Shown: positions 36,166 through 45,655 of the stretch, piece after piece | Layout: each line of letters starts with the position of its first letter | Position numbering within the stretch: the stretch's first letter is position 1 | Assembly: GCF_019264485.1 (NCBI RefSeq) | Contig: NZ_JAHVAA010000014.1 | Span: forward strand, 62,001 to 126,000 | Reading direction: 5' to 3' | Length of the DNA: 64,000 bases | From: Sediminibacterium sp. | GTDB lineage: Bacteria > Bacteroidota > Bacteroidia > Chitinophagales > Chitinophagaceae | Position numbers and translations under genes: made by a program | The notes under the pieces: model-generated | Seen by the model: only the letters and a program-made list of their open reading frames with translations | Told to the model about the DNA's origin: nothing | The model's database searches: none

Positions 36166-37455
36166 ATGAAAATCCCTTCTTTTTTTGATAAAGCCGTCAA
36201 TATTGGCATACACCCGTCTCTGGATGCTATAGAGCAAAAAAAGACAAGGGTATTGAATTTTCTGGTTTCACTTGGTTTGCTACACAGTGCTGTTTTTATC
36301 CTCATCAATTTAGCTGAAGGCCATTACTGGAACGTGGGGCTGCTCACACTCAATATAATGGGAAGCCTTGTTTTCCTGATGGTTAACTATTATAGTTATG
36401 TACAAACGGCCCGTATAATCCTGAGTATACTTTCTACTGCCAGTCTTTGTTTGAGTGCTGTTAAATTCCAGAATGGAAACGAATATTACCTCATTACCAA
36501 CCTTGTAGTCATTAGTTTGATTTTAAAAAGAACATCAGGTATTATATGGCTTTCCCTGTTAACCATTGCTTGCTTTATATTCATCAGGTTTACCGATACA
36601 ACACCCTGGATGCTGGAACGACTGCCTCATTCGAGGGTACTAATAAATATGACAAGTGCCATGGTACTGGCTTTTGCCGGATTAATCTATTACCGGTATG
36701 AGCAGACTCTTTTCGAGCGACAGTTACAACAAAGCCAGTTGACACTTGAGAAAAAGAACAGTGAACTGGAAGAATCAAACACTACCAAAGAAAAGCTCTT
36801 TTCTATTATTGCACATGATCTCAGGTCACCAGTTGCCCAACTTAAAAACACACTTGATCTGCTGAACCGGCATTTACTCAAACCCGAGGAATTCGATAAA
36901 CTGGTTGAACATATTTCATTGCATGTAAAACAATTGCAGGGCGGGTTAGACAACCTCTTACAATGGAGCAACAGCCAGTTGGGAGGTATTGAGGTAAATC
37001 AACAGAAGATAGATTTTACAACAATAATCGGACAGGTTATTTCTCTGATGCAGGCTGAGCTGGAAAATAAATCGGTACAAGTCAATATACGATCTGAAGG
37101 AGGGCTTATCTGGGTTGATCCAAATCATCTTCAACTGGTATTAAGGAATCTCTTGTCAAATGCGGCAAAGTATAGTTATAAAAACAGTGTGATTGAGATT
37201 CATCATTATACCCTGAACCATGAAGTAATGATTACCGTTACCGATGAAGGTGATGGTATGGATACAACTACCCGTGATGCACTGTTCTCTCCAGCTAATA
37301 TTATTTCGAGAAGAGGCACATTGAATGAAAAGGGAACCGGACTTGGATTAAAACTTTGCAAGGAATTTGTGGAGAAGAATAATGGCCGTATATGGGTAGA
37401 AGCCGGAAAACCAAAGGGTACGGTTTTCTTTGTATCCTTTCCTGCGACTATATAA
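36166..37455 (+). CDS. Membrane sensor histidine kinase
   Basis: 429 residues from ATG 36166 (TTG 36154 is also open). Roughly six hydrophobic segments (about 30-180) form an N-terminal membrane sensor, followed by a short coiled coil (QSQLTLEKKNSELEESNTTKEKLF). The H box is FSIIAHDLRSPVAQL (His217), the N box NHLQLVLRNLLSNAAKYS, and the G box GTGLGLKLCKEF, so the kinase is complete. No response regulator gene is adjacent. It stands alone between rplY and pth on the opposite strand. The signal is unknown. Confidence 0.92.
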   Translation: MKIPSFFDKAVNIGIHPSLDAIEQKKTRVLNFLVSLGLLHSAVFILINLAEGHYWNVGLLTLNIMGSLVFLMVNYYSYVQTARIILSILSTASLCLSAVKFQNGNEYYLITNLVVISLILKRTSGIIWLSLLTIACFIFIRFTDTTPWMLERLPHSRVLINMTSAMVLAFAGLIYYRYEQTLFERQLQQSQLTLEKKNSELEESNTTKEKLFSIIAHDLRSPVAQLKNTLDLLNRHLLKPEEFDKLVEHISLHVKQLQGGLDNLLQWSNSQLGGIEVNQQKIDFTTIIGQVISLMQAELENKSVQVNIRSEGGLIWVDPNHLQLVLRNLLSNAAKYSYKNSVIEIHHYTLNHEVMITVTDEGDGMDTTTRDALFSPANIISRRGTLNEKGTGLGLKLCKEFVEKNNGRIWVEAGKPKGTVFFVSFPATI

Positions 37456-37486
37456 AAAAACAGCCCCGGTAAAATACCGGGGCTGA
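37453..37486. terminator. Terminator between histidine kinase and rplY (convergent)
   Basis: CAGCCCCGGTA (37461-37471) pairs perfectly with TACCGGGGCTG (37475-37485) around an AAA loop. Seven T follow on the minus strand, so it mainly ends the rplY transcript; on the plus strand the T tract is weak. Confidence 0.85.
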
Positions 37487-37506
37487 TGAATTTGTTATGA
37501 AAGAAA

Positions 37507-38097
37507 TTATTTCTTCTTCTCATCTTTCGCAGCTGTAGCTTCTTCCTGCTTCAACTGACGCGTCATTACCACCGATGCGATGGGAATACGAGGTGAGTTC
37601 AGAATTTCCATATTATCTGCTTTCACATCTTCTACACGAATATTACCATTCAGTTCGAGTGTGGTAATATCTACTGTGATGAACTCTTTCAGGTCTTTTG
37701 GAAAGCTTTTCACTTTTAATGCCTTCATTTTAGTTACCAGTTTACCACCTTCTTTTACACCCACTGATACGCCGGTGAATTTAAGTGGTAATGTAGCTAC
37801 TACTTTTTTGTCGTCTACCAGTTCCAGCAGATCAACGTGGATCAATGCATCATCTACTTTATCAAACTGAAGATCCTTCAGGATGCATTTGTAGGTTTTA
37901 CCATCCACTTTTACCTCGGCCAACTGGAATTCACTTGTGTAAACCAAAGACTTGAAAGCCTTTGCAGGAGCAAAGAAATTGATCTCCTGTGCACCCCCGT
38001 AAATTACACCTGGCACGTTTTCCTGAGAGCGAATCTGGCGGGCGGCTTTTTTGCCATGCTCGGTCCTCAGTTGTCCTTCGATTGTAATCGTTTTCAT
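37507..38097 (-). CDS. rplY: 50S ribosomal protein L25 (CTC-type, long form)
   Basis: 196 residues from ATG 38097. The N-terminal half (MKTITIEGQLRTEHGKKAARQIRSQENVPGVIYGG) is the 5S rRNA-binding L25 domain; the C-terminal half is the TL5/CTC-type beta domain. The tail is Lys/Glu rich. The next gene upstream is prs, the usual neighbour. The upstream frame extension MPSKIFN is unlikely because a -7 box lies 18 bases before ATG 38097. Confidence 0.95.
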   Translation of the reverse strand: MKTITIEGQLRTEHGKKAARQIRSQENVPGVIYGGAQEINFFAPAKAFKSLVYTSEFQLAEVKVDGKTYKCILKDLQFDKVDDALIHVDLLELVDDKKVVATLPLKFTGVSVGVKEGGKLVTKMKALKVKSFPKDLKEFITVDITTLELNGNIRVEDVKADNMEILNSPRIPIASVVMTRQLKQEEATAAKDEKKK

Positions 38098-38115
38098 ATT
38101 AAAAATTTTGGACGG

Positions 38116-38123
38116 CAAAAGTA
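38116..38123 (-). promoter_or_regulatory. -7 promoter box (TACTTTTG) of rplY
   Basis: Exact TAnnTTTG on the minus strand, 18 bases before the rplY ATG; supports start 38097. Confidence 0.5.
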
Positions 38124-38143
38124 GGGGAAAATCTTCGATTTTT

Positions 38144-38178
38144 AGCTATGAGCTGCGAGCTTCTAGCTGCGAGCTATA
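38144..38178. repeat. Heptamer array, five AGCTNNN units
   Basis: AGCTATG, AGCTGCG, AGCTTCT, AGCTGCG and AGCTATA follow each other without gaps between prs and rplY. A looser relative (AGCTATT, TAGCTGC, TATAGCT) lies at 38263-38287 on the other side of the prs terminator, so the two could pair. Confidence 0.7.
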
Positions 38179-38181
38179 GAT

Positions 38182-38234
38182 AAAAAAACAAAATCGGCGT
38201 ATACTATTGATTATCAATAATATATACCGATTTT
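38182..38234 (-). terminator. Rho-independent terminator of prs
   Basis: AAAATCGG (38190-38197) and CCGATTTT (38227-38234) form a stem with further A/T pairs inside; on the minus strand the stem is followed by GTTTTTTTA. It lies about 57 bases after the prs stop. Confidence 0.7.
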
Positions 38235-38290
38235 ACTTTTAGTGTAATTATTCATATTTAGAAGCTATTAGCTAGCTGCTTATAGCTTTC

Positions 38291-39244
38291 TTACCCCCTG
38301 CCTTTCAACTGAGAGTGAATAAAGAGACTGGTTATACTTTTATTCTCGTAAGCATTCCGAATGGCTATGGCGAAAAGGTCGGCTACTGAAATAACTTTTA
38401 TTTTCGGCGCCTCATGTTTTAAGGGAATGGTATCGCAAACTACCAGTTCTTCAAGTACACTGTTTTCTATGTTCTCGTATGCTTTTCCGCTTAATACCGG
38501 GTGGGTAATCAGGGCCCGTACGCTTCTGGCACCTTTTTCTTTTAACAGGCCGGCTGCTTTGGCCAATGTTCCGCCGGTATCGCATATATCGTCTACTAAA
38601 ACAATATCTCTGTCGGCAACATCTCCGATTACCACCATGCTGGCTATTTCATTGGCTCTTTTCCTGTGTTTATCGCAGATCACCATTTCTGAGTTAAAAT
38701 AACTGGCAATTTCTCTTACGCGATTGGTACTTCCTACATCGGGTGCTGCAAAAGTGAGGTTCTGCAATTTCAGTTGTTCTATGTACGGAATAAAGATGGC
38801 TGAGCTATCGAGGTGATCTACCGGCACATCAAAAAACGCCTGTATTTGAGCGGCGTGGAGATCCATGGTTATAACCCTGTCCGCTCCGGCTGCTTCCAAC
38901 AGAGTTGCTATAAGTTTGGAGCCGATTGCAACCCTTGGTTTATCCTTTCTATCCTGACGGGCAAAGCCATAATAAGGTATTACTGCAATGATTTTATATG
39001 CGCTGGCACGTTTGGCTGCATCAATCATTAACAGTAGTTCCATCAGGTTATCGGTTGGCGCATAAGTGCTTTGAACCAGGAAAACATAATCGCCACGGAT
39101 ACTTTCCAGAAAGATAGGCTGGAACTCTCCGTCGCTGAATTTCTGGATATTGATTTTACCGATGGGTGCACCAAAACGTTGCGCGATTTTTTCTGCCAGC
39201 TTCTGAGAGCCAGTGCCGGAGAAAATCTTGACAGATGGATTCAT
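38291..39244 (-). CDS. prs: Ribose-phosphate pyrophosphokinase
   Basis: 317 residues, full length. It makes PRPP from ribose-5-phosphate and ATP. Visible are the N-terminal KIFSGTGSQKLAEKIA, the ATP loop DRKDKPRVAIGSK, the metal site VITMDLHAAQIQ and the PRPP-binding loop DIVLVDDICDTGGTLAKAA. Upstream of rplY in the classic prs-rplY-pth order. A near -7 box (TATCTTCG on the minus strand) lies about 20 bases before the ATG. Confidence 0.97.
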   Translation of the reverse strand: MNPSVKIFSGTGSQKLAEKIAQRFGAPIGKINIQKFSDGEFQPIFLESIRGDYVFLVQSTYAPTDNLMELLLMIDAAKRASAYKIIAVIPYYGFARQDRKDKPRVAIGSKLIATLLEAAGADRVITMDLHAAQIQAFFDVPVDHLDSSAIFIPYIEQLKLQNLTFAAPDVGSTNRVREIASYFNSEMVICDKHRKRANEIASMVVIGDVADRDIVLVDDICDTGGTLAKAAGLLKEKGARSVRALITHPVLSGKAYENIENSVLEELVVCDTIPLKHEAPKIKVISVADLFAIAIRNAYENKSITSLFIHSQLKGRG

Positions 39245-39317
39245 AATCGAGGGAATATGCGGCGAAGATAGAGATTAGGTTAAGAAATTATGATTTGAAA
39301 ATTTCAATTTTTTTACC

Positions 39318-40007
39318 ATGGAAAAAAATACCATCAAAGAATGGGCTTCTGATGATCAGCCCAGGCAAAAACTACTCACGAAAGGAGTGGAAAACCTTAG
39401 TGATTCTGAATTACTGGCCATCCTCATTAATCACGGTATTCCCGGAAAATCAGCACTTTCGCTGGCCAGGGAATTGCTCCTGCACTGCAAAAACGACCTG
39501 AATATCATGGGTAGTATGTCGGTACAGTCAATCTGCAAGCTGCGTATTAAAGGATTGGGTGAGGCAAAAGCCATTTCTATTACCGCTGCACTGGAGATTG
39601 GCCTAAGAAGGCACCAGTTAACGGTAAAAAAAGATATTATTAAAAGCAGCCAGGATATTGCCGAATTTCTGCGGGCCAAGCTGGTTCATAAAGCGCAGGA
39701 AATATTTGCCATTTTACTGCTTAATCGTGCCAACAGGGTAATTACAATGGAAACTGTAAGTGAAGGAGGTATAACGGGTACTGTGGTCGATATCCGTATT
39801 ATCCTGAAAAAAGCTGTTTTACATGATGCGGTATCTATTGTTTTATGTCATAATCATCCAAGCGGCAACCTGCAACCCAGCAGGGCTGATGAACTTATTA
39901 CCCAAAAAATAAAAGAAGCGGCGGCCCTTTTCGATATAGGCCTGCTCGATCATATTATCGTAAGTGTCGATGGCTACTTCAGTTTTGCCGACGAAGGCAG
40001 GTTGTAA
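39318..40007 (+). CDS. radC: RadC-family (UPF0758) JAB-domain protein
   Basis: 229 residues. The N-terminal helix-hairpin-helix-like region (SDSELLAILINHGIPGKSALSLARELL, LCKLRIKGLGEAKA) precedes a MPN/JAB domain with the metalloprotease-like motif HNHPSGNLQPSRAD (His at about 178). Named for DNA repair, but its biochemical role remains uncertain. It stands alone between prs (divergent) and the DUF3467 gene. Confidence 0.93.
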   Translation: MEKNTIKEWASDDQPRQKLLTKGVENLSDSELLAILINHGIPGKSALSLARELLLHCKNDLNIMGSMSVQSICKLRIKGLGEAKAISITAALEIGLRRHQLTVKKDIIKSSQDIAEFLRAKLVHKAQEIFAILLLNRANRVITMETVSEGGITGTVVDIRIILKKAVLHDAVSIVLCHNHPSGNLQPSRADELITQKIKEAAALFDIGLLDHIIVSVDGYFSFADEGRL

Positions 40008-40069
40008 TAGCAGGATAGAAATGAATGTGGTTCATCCCGTGCATACAAATCCATCATTACCATCCCGGA

Positions 40070-40378
40070 TTATGCCTGAGCGGTAGGGCCCCCAAAGTTC
40101 ATAGGAATCTCAATATGTTCAAGGTCTTGTATATCGCCATTGGCGGCTTCAAACCTTGCTATGTTTTCCTCCAGTGCTTTCATAAAACGTTTGGCGTGCA
40201 TGGGGGTAAAAATAATTCTTGATTTCACACGGCTCTTGGGTGTACCCGGCATTACGTTTACGAAATCAATCACAAATTCAGCGTTGCTGTGGGTTATAAT
40301 AGCCAGGTTAGCGTATTCCCCTTCTGCCATTTCTTCGCTGATTTCAATATTCAACTGGTTATTGGGTTGTTGTTCCAT
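40070..40378 (-). CDS. DUF3467 protein
   Basis: 102 residues from ATG 40378; the frame opens at 40399, but a -7 box at 40397-40404 rules the longer start out. The sequence is a single DUF3467 domain (EGEYANLAIITHSNAEFVIDFVNVMPGTPK, VKSRIIFTPMHAKRFMKALEENI). Small, cytoplasmic, widespread in Bacteroidota, function unknown. Confidence 0.88.
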   Translation of the reverse strand: MEQQPNNQLNIEISEEMAEGEYANLAIITHSNAEFVIDFVNVMPGTPKSRVKSRIIFTPMHAKRFMKALEENIARFEAANGDIQDLEHIEIPMNFGGPTAQA

Positions 40379-40396
40379 ATCATTATTTAAAGAAGA

Positions 40397-40404
40397 CAAA
40401 AATA
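40397..40404 (-). promoter_or_regulatory. -7 promoter box (TATTTTTG) of the DUF3467 gene
   Basis: Exact TAnnTTTG on the minus strand, 18 bases before ATG 40378. Confidence 0.5.
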
Positions 40405-40465
40405 GGAGAAAAAGGCTGTCAATCTATGTGGCCTGTTTTATATCAGCTGTCAAAAGAAGCTCCGT

Positions 40466-40507
40466 TTATTAAAAAGAGAAGGCCGGTAAGAATACCGGCC
40501 GTTCTCA
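40466..40507 (-). terminator. Terminator of the second susCD operon
   Basis: GAGAAGGCCGGTA (40476-40488) and TACCGGCC-G-TTCTC (40493-40506) form a 13-bp stem with one bulge and an AGAA loop; TTTTTAATAA follows on the minus strand. It lies about 85 bases after the susD stop. Confidence 0.8.
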
Positions 40508-40589
40508 TGTGCATGATAAACTATAAAAACTGAAAACGAGTGACTATTGATTCAATTTTGAATGTACAACATTTTCCGATTTTTCAGCA

Positions 40590-42032
40590 CTATTTATCCC
40601 ACCAAACTTTCGCACTCATTGAGTTTGAATTATACGTTGCAGCAGCACTTGCATAGTTGGTTGGATTGTATAATGGTTCATTAGAACCATAAGGAATCCT
40701 TCTTGGAACTGCAGTAGCAGAACCCGGAACAGGAGTCATAGCAGGGAAGCCTGTTCTGCGATATTCTGCCCATCCCTGGTTACCGTCAGGAAAGTAAGAC
40801 AACCATCTCTGTTCAGCAATTTTCTGTACATCTGAAGCCAGACCTGTTAAAGCAATATCGGTCTGGGCGAGATAAGTTGCAATTGTTGCAGTATTGGTAA
40901 TACCCCAACGGTTAAACTCTGCGGTAATACCATTGGCATACTGGGTAGCTGCTACTTCTGTTGTCCAACCCAATCTTGCGCCTTCTGCGCGAGCCAGGTA
41001 CACTTGTCCGGCTGTCATCAGGTACATAGGCAGGGTTTGAGGAGTTGCAGTAAACCCATACAGGAAACCAAATGTTGGATTAGCAGTTTGCCAGGCCAAC
41101 GCATCGGCACGTGTCATTCCATAAGGGAAGCCTTTTGCATTGCTTGTATACACATTGATGCGTGGATCGTTTTTAGCAGTCAGTTGATCTGTAACTGTTT
41201 TACTAACAGCAAAGTCAAAACGCTGCGTAACCACATAATAGTTATAGATAGGGTTACGATAGTTACCACCAGGATAAACGATGGCTGCATTATCGGCATT
41301 GTTATCAATTACACCAGCGGCAATGGCGGCTGCAAACTCGGCTTTACCCAAAGTAGCATTGGCCTTCGACATACGGAGTGCAATTGTAGCAATTAAAGAA
41401 TTGGCAAACTTCTTCCATTTGGTAGTATTACCACTGTACATGATATCGCCCTGAATGGTCAGGCCGCCATCAAATTGTGCAGCAGCTTCTTTCAGTTCTT
41501 TAATCAGGTCGGGATAAATCAGCTCTTGTTTATCATAAGCGATTGTTCCTTTACCTTTTAAAGCTTCAAAATAAGGAAGGTCACCATAAGCATCTGTAAG
41601 CATCCAGAAATTATATGCTTTCAGGATACGGGCAACGGCAATCTGGTTATTATTTGAACCAAACTGCGCTGCAGCTGCCTTGGTAGCAGGATCTGTATTT
41701 ACATTGATGATATTCTGAAGATCATAAAGGTCTCCGGAATAAATTCCATCCCAGTTAATAACGGGCTGTGCATACCTGGAGATATCCGTATACTGGGTTT
41801 CAGACATGTACTGACAGTACAGTCCGGCAGTGGTATTGATACCACCGCCCCATACGTTTCCACCTGCACCGGCCAGCACATTGGTGAGCAGTGCCGATGT
41901 AATAGGAATGGTGGTTGCATTCGGGTTACGGTTGATATTTCCGAAATCATCAATACCCTTACTACAACCCGTCAACAAGGTTGCAAAAACCCCTAATGCC
42001 ATTGCGGCTCTTTTAAAATTCACTTGTTTCAT
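40590..42032 (-). CDS. SusD/RagB-like nutrient-binding lipoprotein (second pair)
   Basis: 480 residues. Lipobox LLTGCSKG (Cys at about 23). SusD-like_2 type: NRNPNATTIPITSALLTNVLAG start, ARILKAYNFWMLTDAYGDLPYFEALKG, MTAGQVYLARAEGARLGW and the C-terminal IAEQRWLSYFPDGNQGWAEYRRTGFP. It partners the SusC protein encoded 20 bases upstream. This subfamily is often linked to peptide or non-starch substrates; with no enzyme genes nearby the substrate cannot be guessed. Confidence 0.93.
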   Translation of the reverse strand: MKQVNFKRAAMALGVFATLLTGCSKGIDDFGNINRNPNATTIPITSALLTNVLAGAGGNVWGGGINTTAGLYCQYMSETQYTDISRYAQPVINWDGIYSGDLYDLQNIINVNTDPATKAAAAQFGSNNNQIAVARILKAYNFWMLTDAYGDLPYFEALKGKGTIAYDKQELIYPDLIKELKEAAAQFDGGLTIQGDIMYSGNTTKWKKFANSLIATIALRMSKANATLGKAEFAAAIAAGVIDNNADNAAIVYPGGNYRNPIYNYYVVTQRFDFAVSKTVTDQLTAKNDPRINVYTSNAKGFPYGMTRADALAWQTANPTFGFLYGFTATPQTLPMYLMTAGQVYLARAEGARLGWTTEVAATQYANGITAEFNRWGITNTATIATYLAQTDIALTGLASDVQKIAEQRWLSYFPDGNQGWAEYRRTGFPAMTPVPGSATAVPRRIPYGSNEPLYNPTNYASAAATYNSNSMSAKVWWDK

Positions 42033-42052
42033 ATAAATGATATTTAAGGGTT

Positions 42053-45000
42053 TTAGAAATTAAGTTTTAAGTTAAATCCGATAGAACGTGAACCTGGCAG
42101 GTTACCATCTTCACCAAATACACCGCTGATTTCAGAAGGATCAAAGTTTTTGGTATCGCGGTAGATAAAGAACAGGTTACGTGCAATCACTGATACAGAT
42201 GCACCCTGGAACACTTTTCCAAATTTGCCCAGTTTCTGGGTTGGAATAGCATAACCAAGACTCAACTCACGGAGTTTCACAAAAGTGAGGTCATGTACAA
42301 ATGGTTCAGCAATTTGCTGATAGTAGAACTGGTGGAAATAATCGTAAGCATCTACATATACATCTACTGGTGTTTTACCATCAGCAGCATCAACACCTCT
42401 TACACGAACACCACCACCTGAAGCAACCGGGTCACGAACAGGATTTCCTTTATCATTTTTACCAGCAGTTGTATTCAACAAACCAGAGAAAGTACCCCAC
42501 TGCTCAGAGAGAGAGAAGAATTTACCACCCACCTGGTAATCAAATGTGAGACCCAGGTTCCAGTTTTTGTAGGTAATAAAGTTCTGCAACCCACCAGTAA
42601 GTCTGGGCACAACTGAACCCCAGTCTTTGGTTGCATCAGCCTGGTACCAGCCCAAACCGCCACTGAAACCGTTGGTAGTAATTAATGGCTGGCCATCAGC
42701 ATTACGCTTGATACCACCACCTCTTAACATACCCCATTGCTGACCCACAAAATGGAAGGCCCTGGCAAAACGTGTTCCGAATGAACCACCTGATAAAGTA
42801 AAGCTTGTTAAACCAGGAGCCAGTGCCTGTACTTTATTATCTAAGATATAAGCAACTGTTTTATTGATTTCCCAGCTCAGGTTTCTTGTTTTGAGAACGC
42901 TTACACCCAATTCAACTTCAAGACCTGAACGGGTAACACGGGCAGCGTTGATGGTTTGTGAAGTAAATCCACTCACACCACTTACAGTTACACCCAGTGG
43001 TTCATCTCTGTTATCTTCATTATAGTAAACGATATTCAGACGAACCTTGTTCTTGGCAAAACGTAAATCAACACCCGCTTCCCAGGTGGTTGTTAAAGCA
43101 CCACGCAGGTTTGGATCAGGTGAACCGTTTGGAGTTGACATCAGGAAGTTGCTTCCCCATAACAATGCATTTACTGAGTAGTTCAGGTTAAGTGCATATG
43201 GTCCGAGGGTTTTTGGTTTTTTACCCCATGAACCAAATACTTTACCAAAGCTCAACCAGGAAATTTTCTTGGTGAACTCACTAAATACAAACGAAGCACC
43301 TACAGACGGAGATAACAATGAGTTATTTCCTTTGGGCAGTGTAGAGAACCAGTCGTTACGGAATGCCCATGTTAAACTGAGGTATTTCTTATACTCTACA
43401 TCACCAAATGCAAACAATGAATTTGCCTGCTGATCTGATCTTGTATTGGTAATGGTAGGTGTTGTTTTCGAGTTGCTGATAGCATACAGGTCCGGTACAT
43501 TCAAACCGGTATTGGTATTGGCAGCTACAGCCCTGTTACGGATGTTCAAACGGTTGGCACCCACATTCGCAGTAATATCAAGGTCTCCAAATTTCTGCGT
43601 GTATGTAGCCACACCTTCAAAGTTCCACTCGTTGTTCACGGTATTGCTTGTACCATAGCTGGCGAGCAAACCTGTTTGTCCACCAGAAACTTCCAGTACA
43701 CTTGGTAGAATGTTCTCCACGTTTCCACCAAACTGATCTTTACGGATGGCTCCTTTGAATTTGAAGTGTTTAGAGAATTTAACAGTCAGGTTCAGATCAC
43801 CATATAACCTGTCTCTTCTCTGTGTGAGATCAATATTCTGGAAATAGGTGAATGGATTGTACCAGTAGTTAGCAGCATACACACTGTTTCTTGGCGCAGC
43901 AGCACTCCATGAACCCGGATTACGACGGAAGTTCCATGAGGCAAAAGTTCCGATAGGTGTTTTTAACCCTGATAGTTCACGCATGATATCAATATCAAGA
44001 TCGCGGTGGAACCACTGACTAAAATTACCTGCAGAGTTGTTGGCATATCCATCAGAGAAATCACCACTGATCTGCTGATTGGTATAGTTAAGGTTGGCAC
44101 CCAGGGTAATATACTGACCCATATCCATGCTGAAAGAAGTATTCAGTGTATGTCTGAGCGACTTACTGTTCTCCAGCATACCCTTGATGTTCTGGTTGGT
44201 ATAAGAAACACGAAGATTGGTTCCGGCACCATTACTATGTGTAAAACTTACATTCGTGTTAGATGTTACACCTGTGTTCCAGAAATCTTTGGCGTTATTG
44301 GGCTGAGCCGTAAAGCTGGCTGTTTTACCAGAACGTGCATGACCGGGTATAAAAGCATACCAGGGAATATATTCTGAGCCATCGATTTTCGGACCCCATG
44401 AAGCATCATCGGTAAAATCGCGATAACGTTTACCATTGAAGGCCTGCCATTCTGTTGGCATACCGGCTACGTAGTTAAATGTTAACCAGCCACCATCACC
44501 ACCACCATACTCATTCTGGTACTGTGGCATGAAAACAGCTTTATCAAAAGTAACCGACTGATTTACTTCTACACCCACACCTTTGGCTCTGGCGCCTTTT
44601 TTGGTACTGATGACAATAGCACCATTACCGGCACGGCTACCAAATAATGCTGTAGCGTTCGCACCTTTTAATACAGTGATATCTGCTACATCATCGGGGT
44701 TAATATCAAAAGAGTTGGTGATTGTACCATCTACAACATAGATAGCTCCCACATCACCCAGAGAACCACCACCACGAATACGCAGGAAACCCTGATCGTT
44801 CAGCTTGGCAGAAGACTGGCCCCTGAACTGTACACCGGCCACTTTACCAGCCATTGCATTGTTCAGGTTTGGCTGACGAATAACATTCAGTTTTTCATCG
44901 CTGATTACCTGTGAACTAAATGGCGTAGTGCGCTGTGATTTTTTTACACCGAAGGCACTGGTTACAAATACTTCTTCCAGTTCGCCAGCGAGTGTTTTGA

Positions 45001-45271
45001 TAACGATGTTCTGGTAAGTAGAGGAAGCAGTAAACTCATAGGTTTCGTGCCCAATGGCCGAAACCGTAACTTTTGCTCCCTGTTTTACTCTTAAACTGAA
45101 TTTACCGACATCATCGGCTTTAACGGCATTGGTACTGCCTTTTTCCTGAATAGTGGCATTTGGTATGGGGCCTCTGTCGTCAGACACTTGACCCTGTACC
45201 ACCACTGTTTGCGCAAAGCTGGATAGTGTCCACAGCAAAGCAGCAGCTAACAGTGTTAGACTTTTTCTCAT
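42053..45271 (-). CDS. SusC/RagA-like TonB-dependent transporter (second pair)
   Basis: 1072 residues from ATG 45271 (signal peptide MRKSLTLLAAALLWTLSSFA; an upstream in-frame extension to 45316 would spoil it). A carboxypeptidase-regulatory-like N-terminal domain, the plug (LNNAMAGKVAGVQFRG, VLKGANATALFGSRAGNGAIVI) and a long barrel ending IGFNLKLNF are clear. It imports a ligand held by the SusD partner. No operator palindrome, sigma/anti-sigma gene or hydrolase is near, so it looks like an orphan pair. Confidence 0.95.
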   Translation of the reverse strand: MRKSLTLLAAALLWTLSSFAQTVVVQGQVSDDRGPIPNATIQEKGSTNAVKADDVGKFSLRVKQGAKVTVSAIGHETYEFTASSTYQNIVIKTLAGELEEVFVTSAFGVKKSQRTTPFSSQVISDEKLNVIRQPNLNNAMAGKVAGVQFRGQSSAKLNDQGFLRIRGGGSLGDVGAIYVVDGTITNSFDINPDDVADITVLKGANATALFGSRAGNGAIVISTKKGARAKGVGVEVNQSVTFDKAVFMPQYQNEYGGGDGGWLTFNYVAGMPTEWQAFNGKRYRDFTDDASWGPKIDGSEYIPWYAFIPGHARSGKTASFTAQPNNAKDFWNTGVTSNTNVSFTHSNGAGTNLRVSYTNQNIKGMLENSKSLRHTLNTSFSMDMGQYITLGANLNYTNQQISGDFSDGYANNSAGNFSQWFHRDLDIDIMRELSGLKTPIGTFASWNFRRNPGSWSAAAPRNSVYAANYWYNPFTYFQNIDLTQRRDRLYGDLNLTVKFSKHFKFKGAIRKDQFGGNVENILPSVLEVSGGQTGLLASYGTSNTVNNEWNFEGVATYTQKFGDLDITANVGANRLNIRNRAVAANTNTGLNVPDLYAISNSKTTPTITNTRSDQQANSLFAFGDVEYKKYLSLTWAFRNDWFSTLPKGNNSLLSPSVGASFVFSEFTKKISWLSFGKVFGSWGKKPKTLGPYALNLNYSVNALLWGSNFLMSTPNGSPDPNLRGALTTTWEAGVDLRFAKNKVRLNIVYYNEDNRDEPLGVTVSGVSGFTSQTINAARVTRSGLEVELGVSVLKTRNLSWEINKTVAYILDNKVQALAPGLTSFTLSGGSFGTRFARAFHFVGQQWGMLRGGGIKRNADGQPLITTNGFSGGLGWYQADATKDWGSVVPRLTGGLQNFITYKNWNLGLTFDYQVGGKFFSLSEQWGTFSGLLNTTAGKNDKGNPVRDPVASGGGVRVRGVDAADGKTPVDVYVDAYDYFHQFYYQQIAEPFVHDLTFVKLRELSLGYAIPTQKLGKFGKVFQGASVSVIARNLFFIYRDTKNFDPSEISGVFGEDGNLPGSRSIGFNLKLNF

Positions 45272-45655
45272 GTGCGTTATTTTAGAATGAAGAATAATTG
45301 TTAAAAGCATTAACAATTTCTAAGTGTTAAGGTAGGAATCTTTTTGTTCAACCGTTCAAAATAATTCTGTTTTCTTTAACATTTATCCTAAAACTATTGA
45401 TTATTAGCTACTTGTGCGAAAAAAATGGTAATATGTAAAAAAAGGAAACTATATTTAAATATTTATAACATATAGTTAAACAGATCGCGTTTTACCAGAA
45501 AACCTGATTTTATTCAATCCGGCGAATTCTCCTTCTCTCCCTCATTCACCGATTAAACTGGTTATTTTTTTAGTAATATTCAAATACTTCTTCATACAAT
45601 CTTTCTTTTTATGGTTGAAAAAGGAAGTCCTGCTGTATTTAAATACTTTTGCAGC
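45272..45655. other. Intergenic region between divergent susC and folD
   Basis: About 380 AT-rich bases that must hold the promoter of the second susCD operon and that of folD. Apart from the folD -7 box at 45644-45651 I see no operator palindrome, RNA gene or ORF that I can support. Confidence 0.5.
45644..45651 (+). promoter_or_regulatory. -7 promoter box (TACTTTTG) of folD, 4 bases before ATG
   Basis: Exact TAnnTTTG. With transcription expected a few bases after the box, the mRNA would begin at or next to the ATG at 45656, so it is likely leaderless. It rules out the longer frame starting at 45611. Confidence 0.55.
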
